Source: Roseateles sp.
GTDB lineage: Bacteria > Pseudomonadota > Gammaproteobacteria > Burkholderiales > Burkholderiaceae_C
Assembly: GCA_015657635.1 (NCBI GenBank)
Contig: JACDQM010000128.1
Location: forward strand, 1 to 64,000
Length of the DNA stretch: 64,000 bases
Direction of reading: 5' to 3'
Shown: piece after piece, positions 59,471-64,000 of the stretch
Position numbering within the stretch: position 1 is the stretch's first letter
Layout: each line of letters begins with the position of its first letter
The notes under the pieces: generated by a model
The model's input: the letters and a program-made list of their open reading frames with translations, nothing else
What the model was told of the DNA's origin: nothing
Databases searched by the model: none
Made by a program: the position numbers and the translations under genes

Positions 59471-59719
59471 TCAAGAGGGCTCGCCGCCGCCGCTCTCGGC
59501 TGCGTGGAAATTCACCGCACGACCGGGCACGACGGTGGAGATGGCATGCTTGTAGACCATCTGTGTCACGGTGTTGCGCAGCAGGACCACATACTGGTCA
59601 AAGGACTCGATATGACCTTGCAGCTTGATGCCGTTGACCAGATAGATCGAGACCGGCACATGTTCCTTGCGCAGCAGGTTCAGAAAAGGATCTTGCAAGA
59701 GTTGTCCTTTGTTGCTCAC
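59471..59719 (-). CDS. hfq: RNA chaperone Hfq
   Basis: Hfq is the ring-shaped Sm-like protein that pairs small RNAs with mRNAs. The 82-residue protein has Sm1 ([20 protein letters not shown], then DQYVVLLRN) and the Sm2 signature [11 protein letters not shown]. The start is GTG 59719 ([20 protein letters not shown]), with GGAG 9 bases upstream; the ATG frame 45 bases upstream adds residues foreign to the family. The tail is short and glycine-rich. The der-hfq-hflX order is conserved. Confidence 0.97.
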   Translation of the reverse strand: MSNKGQLLQDPFLNLLRKEHVPVSIYLVNGIKLQGHIESFDQYVVLLRNTVTQMVYKHAISTVVPGRAVNFHAAESGGGEPS

Positions 59720-59771
59720 GATATTTGCTCCGTGTTGAGTGAGTGGGTGACTCGGTTTCGGCACCTTAACA

Positions 59772-59805
59772 CAGGGCCATGCGCCCTGCTGCCGCAGGGC
59801 TGCGG
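59772..59805 (-). terminator. two hairpins between der and hfq
   Basis: CCGCA/TGCGG (59792-59796 with 59801-59805) and CAGGGC/GCCCTG (59772-59777 with 59783-59788) follow the der stop directly. The second is trailed by TGTTAAGG on the minus strand. They may be a partial terminator or an hfq leader structure. Confidence 0.4.
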
Positions 59806-59807
59806 AC

Positions 59808-61139
59808 TTACTCGTCCTTGAAAGGGTTCTTGGACGAGCGCAATTCGATACGCAGCGGCGTTCCCACCAACTTGTAGTGGGCGCGGATGCGGGCTTCCAG
59901 ATAGCGCTTGTAGACCTCGGTGACGCCTTCCAGCGAGTTGCCGTGGATCACGACGATGGGCGGATTCATGCCGCCCTGGTGGGCATAGCGCAGCTTGGGG
60001 CGGAAGTGGCCGCTGCGCTTGGGCGTCTGGTGCTCGACCGCTTCCTGGATCAGGCGGGTCAACACCGGCGTGGTCATCTTTTTGTAGGCCGAGGAATAGG
60101 CATCAGCCATCGCCGTCCACAACGGACCCAGGCCTTGGCGCTTGAGCGCCGAGATGTGGTGCACCGGTGCGAACTTCAGGAATGCCAGGCGATGCTCGAT
60201 CGAGCGCGCCAGTTGCTCGCGCTGGTAGCTGTCGATCGCATCCCACTTGTTGACCGCCAGCACCACGGCGCGGCCGCTTTCAAGGATGTAGCCGGCAATA
60301 TGCGCGTCCTGATCGGTCACGCCCTGCGTCGCATCCAGCAAGAGCAACACCACATGCGCATCGGCAATGGCCTGCAGGGTCTTGACGACCGAGAACTTCT
60401 CGATCGCCTCGAACACCTTGCCCTTGCGACGCAGGCCGGCGGTATCGATCAGCTGGAACTTCTGCCCATTGCGCTCGAAGTCCACGGCGATCGCGTCACG
60501 CGTGGTGCCGGGCATGTCGAAGGCCACCAGGCGCTCCTCGCCCAGCCAGGTGTTGATCAGCGTGCTCTTGCCCACATTGGGGCGGCCGGCCACCGCCAGG
60601 CGGATCACGCCTTCGTGCTCTTCTTCGGCGGGCTCGTTCTCGTCCGATTGGAACGGCTCCAGCACCGCCTCCAGCAGGCTGCGAATGCCCTGGCCGTGGG
60701 CGGCCGAGACCGGGTGCGGTTCGCCCATGCCCAACTCATGGAACTCGGCCAGCAGCGGCGAGTCGCTCATGCCCTCAGCCTTGTTGACCGCCAGGTGAAC
60801 GCGCTTGTTGGCCTGGCGCAGATATCGCGCAATGTCCTGATCCTGCCCCGACAGGCCGGTCCGCACATCGACGACGAAGATCACCGCATCCGCCTCGGCC
60901 ACGGCCTGGCGCGTCTGCTTGGCCATTTCCTTGACGATGCCCGTGGTGCTGTCCGGCTCGAAACCGCCCGTATCCACCACGATGAACTCACGGTCGCCCA
61001 GGCGACCGTCACCGTAGTGGCGGTCGCGCGTCAGACCGGCGAAATCCGCCACGATGGCGTCCCGGCTCTTGGTCATGCGGTTGAAAAGCGTGGACTTGCC
61101 CACATTGGGGCGTCCGACCAGGGCGATGACGGGTTTCAT
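59808..61139 (-). CDS. der: ribosome biogenesis GTPase Der (EngA)
   Basis: Der acts in 50S assembly and is the only family with two GTPase domains in tandem. The first opens at [20 protein letters not shown], the second at [20 protein letters not shown] with its switch [15 protein letters not shown]. The NKxD motifs are AVNKAEG (degenerate) and [12 protein letters not shown]-like domain ends the protein ([20 protein letters not shown]). The 443-residue length is short of E. coli (490) but usual for betaproteobacteria. Confidence 0.97.
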   Translation of the reverse strand: MKPVIALVGRPNVGKSTLFNRMTKSRDAIVADFAGLTRDRHYGDGRLGDREFIVVDTGGFEPDSTTGIVKEMAKQTRQAVAEADAVIFVVDVRTGLSGQDQDIARYLRQANKRVHLAVNKAEGMSDSPLLAEFHELGMGEPHPVSAAHGQGIRSLLEAVLEPFQSDENEPAEEEHEGVIRLAVAGRPNVGKSTLINTWLGEERLVAFDMPGTTRDAIAVDFERNGQKFQLIDTAGLRRKGKVFEAIEKFSVVKTLQAIADAHVVLLLLDATQGVTDQDAHIAGYILESGRAVVLAVNKWDAIDSYQREQLARSIEHRLAFLKFAPVHHISALKRQGLGPLWTAMADAYSSAYKKMTTPVLTRLIQEAVEHQTPKRSGHFRPKLRYAHQGGMNPPIVVIHGNSLEGVTEVYKRYLEARIRAHYKLVGTPLRIELRSSKNPFKDE

Positions 61140-61179
61140 GTTCTTATTGTTCTCTCAGGGTCAAGTCGGTGCGGCCGCC

Positions 61180-62313
61180 TTACTGCGGCCGCATGGCATA
61201 GAGGCCACCCTTGCGGGTCACGACCAGCACCGTGTTGCCGATGGCGACTGGCGCCGCGTTGATTTCGGAGCCATCGGTAGGCAGACGAAGCAGGGTCTTG
61301 CCGGTGTCGCGTGCAAGGAAGTGCACATAGCCTTCGTAGTCGCCAAACACGACGGTGGCGCCCACCACAAGCGGTGCGCTCAGCTTGCGCTGGCTGAACT
61401 GCTCAGCGGTCCAGGCGACGTCGCCATTGGCGGTTTTCCACGCGGTGATGCGGTCCGACGCATCGGCACCGATCACGAAGTCGGCATCGCCACTGACACC
61501 CTGGCGGCCGGCGTTGTTACGGCTCCAGAGCATCGAGCCGCGCTCGGCATTGACACAGCCGACGGCCGACTGAAAAGCGCGGGCGCACAGCAGTTCGCCT
61601 TGCCGGTGCATGGGCGCCACCAGATCAGCCAGACGTTCCACCTCATTGGTGCCGCGCGGATTGGCCACATTGGCTTCCCAGCGCAGCGTGCCTCGCAGCG
61701 GGTCGACACCCGCCAGGCGGGGGCCCTGCCCCACCACCAGTGTGTCCTTGTAGGCTGCAATCACGCCCGGCTGCGACAGCGTGAGCGGCTCGCCGGGGCG
61801 GCGCAAATCCCACAGCCTACGTCCGTCGAGCGCGTCGAAAGCGAGCACGGCGCGGTCCACGGTCAGCACGAACACGCGCTCACCAGCAACCAGCGGCGCG
61901 GCAAACACGGGCGAATTCAAAGGCTTGCGCCACAGCGGCTTGCCGGCATCCAGCACCACCAGCTCATTGGCGCGCGTGACGACAGCTGCAAAGCGACCGT
62001 CGCTGCCCACACCAGCGGCCAGCTTGCCGACCGGCTCGCTGCGCCACAGCGTGGCGCCGGTGGACGCCTGCAGCGCCTGCACCACGCCATCACCGCCCGC
62101 GACGACAAACTGCTCGCCACGCGCGACCACGGACAGCGGGAAGCCCAGGCTCTCGACCTGGCTGTTCCAGACCACGCGCCCGGCGATCGATGGCGTGAAC
62201 GTCTCCAGGGGCGCCGGCTTGATGGTGGGCGCACTGCTGAAGATGGAGCAAGCCGACAGCGCCAGCGCGGCGCCGATGACGCTCAGCGAGTTGCGAAAGA
62301 CTGCAGTGTTCAC
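61180..62313 (-). CDS. bamB: outer-membrane assembly lipoprotein BamB
   Basis: BamB is a lipoprotein that assists BamA in outer-membrane protein folding. The 377-residue protein has a lipoprotein signal (VIGAALALSAC, the cysteine at about residue 22) and an eight-bladed beta-propeller with repeated G-[TA]-x-x-W units (ASTGATLWRSEPVG, DALDGRRLWDLRRPG, TANGDVAWTAEQFS). The start is GTG and overlaps the yfgM-like stop in GTGA. The der-bamB-yfgM-hisS order is standard. Confidence 0.95.
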   Translation of the reverse strand: MNTAVFRNSLSVIGAALALSACSIFSSAPTIKPAPLETFTPSIAGRVVWNSQVESLGFPLSVVARGEQFVVAGGDGVVQALQASTGATLWRSEPVGKLAAGVGSDGRFAAVVTRANELVVLDAGKPLWRKPLNSPVFAAPLVAGERVFVLTVDRAVLAFDALDGRRLWDLRRPGEPLTLSQPGVIAAYKDTLVVGQGPRLAGVDPLRGTLRWEANVANPRGTNEVERLADLVAPMHRQGELLCARAFQSAVGCVNAERGSMLWSRNNAGRQGVSGDADFVIGADASDRITAWKTANGDVAWTAEQFSQRKLSAPLVVGATVVFGDYEGYVHFLARDTGKTLLRLPTDGSEINAAPVAIGNTVLVVTRKGGLYAMRPQ

Positions 62314-62990
62314 GACTTGCCTCCCTTCGCCGCCGAGGCGGGCTGTTCCGGTGCCGCCACGCCCAGACTGGCCAGCTTGGCCTCGATCACACGACGGTAG
62401 TCCAACTTGGGATCCATCACGGCGTAGGCCTTCTGGTACTCAGCTTTGGCCTGATCAGGCTTGCCCGTCAGCAGGGCCAGATCGCCACGGCGGTCCGCCA
62501 CCAGGGCAGCGAACTCGATGCCCTTGACGCCGTCCAGCGTCTTGCCGGCCTCGTCATACTGCTTGGCATCCGTCTGGAGACCCGCCAGGCGCAGGCGTGC
62601 GATATCGCGGTACTCGGTCTCGGCTGCGCTTTCAGCAGCCCAGCTCAGGCTGGCGCGAGCGGCGTCGACCTGGTCCTTGTCGAGCTGCACCTTGGCTGCC
62701 AGCAAGGCAGCCTGTGCAGCGTAGGTGGTGCGCGGGAAGCGCTCCTTGAGGTCACCCAACACGCGGCCAGCCTTGTCGGCATCGCCGGCCTTGACGGCGC
62801 GGTCCAGCTCGTCATACATCGTGGCAGCCTTGACCGCCTGTTCACGCTGCCAATACTCCCAGCCCGTCCAGCCGGCAAAGGCCAGCAGGACCAGGGTCAG
62901 CACCCAGGTGATCGGGTTGCCGTAGCGCTTCCAGAAAGCCTTCAGCTGTTCCAGCTGTTCTTGTTCTTCGAGATCGAGATGCGACGCCAT
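62310..62990 (-). CDS. YfgM-like ancillary SecYEG/periplasmic repeat protein
   Basis: The 226-residue protein has a cytoplasmic N-terminus (MASHLDLEEQEQLEQLKAFW), one membrane helix at about residues 26-46 and a periplasmic helical-repeat domain with TPR-like segments. It ends in a flexible alanine/glycine/lysine tail. YfgM homologues bind the Sec translocon and PpiD. The place between hisS and bamB, and the shared overlap with bamB, support this identity. Confidence 0.88.
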   Translation of the reverse strand: MASHLDLEEQEQLEQLKAFWKRYGNPITWVLTLVLLAFAGWTGWEYWQREQAVKAATMYDELDRAVKAGDADKAGRVLGDLKERFPRTTYAAQAALLAAKVQLDKDQVDAARASLSWAAESAAETEYRDIARLRLAGLQTDAKQYDEAGKTLDGVKGIEFAALVADRRGDLALLTGKPDQAKAEYQKAYAVMDPKLDYRRVIEAKLASLGVAAPEQPASAAKGGKS

Positions 62991-63034
62991 GTGAAGCTTT
63001 GTGGGCTAGAGGTGTAAGGGGTAGAGAGCCGCGA

Positions 63035-64000
63035 TTATGCGTTGAGCAGCTCAGCTGCCCAGTCGGCCGCCGCATCCATGCGGCGGGTGTACTGTGCTGC
63101 GCCTTCGCTGCGCAGCGGCTTGATCGAGACCAGGCCCTGGGCCAACTCGTCATCGCCGAACACCAGCGCATAGGCAGCGCCGCTGGCGTCGGCCTTCTTG
63201 AATTGGGATTTCATGCTGGATTGGCCCGGATGCAGCACCACGCTGACGCCCGCGGCGCGCAACTCTTCGAGCGCCACCATCACCTGGGGCAGACCGTTGG
63301 CCGAGGGCACGACCGCGTAGGCATCGGGGGCCGGCGCAGCGGGCGCCACGCCCACCTCCTCCAGCAACAGCAGCATGCGCTCCATGCCCATGCCGAAGCC
63401 CACTGCCGGCGTGGCCTTGCCGCCCAGCTGCTCGATCAGGCCGTCGTAGCGACCGCCGCCACAGACCGTGCCCTGGGAGCCCAGCTTGTCGGTCACCCAC
63501 TCGAACACGGTGAGGTTGTAGTAGTCCAGACCGCGCACCAGGCGCGGATTGAGGGTGTAGGCAATGCCGGCCGCATCCAGGATGGCGCGCACACCGTTGA
63601 AATGCGCCAGCGAGGCCTCGCCCAGGAAGTCCAGCAGCTTGGGCGCTGCATTCGCCATGTCCTGCAGGGCCGGGTTCTTGGTGTCCAACACGCGCAGAGG
63701 ATTGGTGTACATGCGGCGCTGGCTGTCTTCGTCCAGCAGCGCCTTGTGCGCCTCCAGGTGGGCCACCAGGGCCTCGCGATGGGCGCGGCGCTCCTCGGGC
63801 GCGCCCAGGCAGTTCAGCTCCAGGCGTACATGCTCGCCGTCCTTCAGGCCCAGCTCGTGCAGCAGGCGGCTACCCAGCAGGATCACTTCCGCATCCACGT
63901 CCGGTCCGTGAAAGCCCAGAGCCTCGACGCCCATCTGGTGGAACTGGCGGTAGCGGCCCTTCTGCGGCTTCTCGCGGCGGAACATCGGGCCGAAGTAGTA
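63035..64000 (-). CDS. hisS: histidyl-tRNA synthetase, 5' end missing
   Basis: HisS charges tRNA-His. The reading frame is open to the right edge, and its first visible residues ([20 protein letters not shown]) are class II motif 2, so about 100 N-terminal residues lie outside. The histidine-specific [15 protein letters not shown], the motif [20 protein letters not shown] and the motif 3 [15 protein letters not shown] are present, then the anticodon-binding domain to LLNA. The stop lies 44 bases before the yfgM-like start. Confidence 0.97.
   Translation of the reverse strand, partial: YYFGPMFRREKPQKGRYRQFHQMGVEALGFHGPDVDAEVILLGSRLLHELGLKDGEHVRLELNCLGAPEERRAHREALVAHLEAHKALLDEDSQRRMYTNPLRVLDTKNPALQDMANAAPKLLDFLGEASLAHFNGVRAILDAAGIAYTLNPRLVRGLDYYNLTVFEWVTDKLGSQGTVCGGGRYDGLIEQLGGKATPAVGFGMGMERMLLLLEEVGVAPAAPAPDAYAVVPSANGLPQVMVALEELRAAGVSVVLHPGQSSMKSQFKKADASGAAYALVFGDDELAQGLVSIKPLRSEGAAQYTRRMDAAADWAAELLNA

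Overview
The window is 64 kb of gene-dense, GC-rich bacterial chromosome. It reads as core genome of a betaproteobacterium of the order Burkholderiales. A Roseateles/Rubrivivax-type lineage is my inference from protein wording and gene order, not something the sequence proves. Supporting signs are a TctCBA tricarboxylate transporter with divergent TctDE, an hfq-hflX-hflK-hflC-hisZ-purA string, an hslR-grpE-dnaK-dnaJ heat-shock block, and PriB between S6 and S18. I see no rRNA, insertion sequence, prophage or CRISPR array. The only tRNA is a tRNA-Leu(CAG).

Layout. 1-3.9 kb: end of rpoD (cut by the left edge), a class III nucleotide cyclase fused to an FHA domain, and hemH. 3.9-9.7 kb: tctCBA (minus strand) facing the two-component regulators tctDE, with hslR coupled to tctE. 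9.7-13.6 kb: grpE-dnaK-dnaJ, with sigma-32-type promoters before grpE and before dnaK. 13.7-20.5 kb: a response regulator with a repeat-rich C-terminus, a radical SAM protein under a near-perfect LexA box, a secreted serine hydrolase, and a UvrD-like helicase with an altered Walker A motif lying behind dnaB. 20.5-23.7 kb: dnaB and the rpsF-priB-rpsR-rplI operon, with an S6:S18-type leader hairpin. 23.7-30.4 kb: a VC_2705-type sodium symporter, then ppsA facing its regulator ppsR, and an EamA transporter. 30.4-45.7 kb: one long minus-strand block of translation and envelope genes (rpsB, tsf, pyrH, frr, uppS, cdsA, dxr, rseP, bamA, skp, lpxD, fabZ, lpxA, lpxB, rnhB, an rRNA/tRNA methyltransferase). 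45.7-49.9 kb: a frameshifted amidase, a D-amino-acid dehydrogenase-like oxidoreductase and nnr. 49.9-52.5 kb: rnr and the tRNA. 52.5-64 kb: hisS (cut by the right edge), yfgM-like, bamB, der, hfq, hflX, hflK, hflC, a DUF2065 protein, hisZ, purA and a purine phosphoribosyltransferase, all minus strand.

How the genes work together. The rpsB-to-lpxB block couples translation factors with isoprenoid carrier, phospholipid, lipid A and outer-membrane assembly; bamB and skp belong to the same outer-membrane pathway. Many neighbours overlap by 4 nt (GTGA, ATGA, TTGA), which suggests translational coupling. I found no convincing wholly new multi-gene system. The items most worth a second look are the LexA-controlled, probably leaderless radical SAM gene, the cyclase-FHA fusion, the helicase with GAAKTT in place of GxGKT, the EF-hand loop in the symporter, the S6:S18 leader, the DnaA box inside the dnaK promoter, the stacked hairpins behind ppsA, and the single-base frameshift in the amidase.
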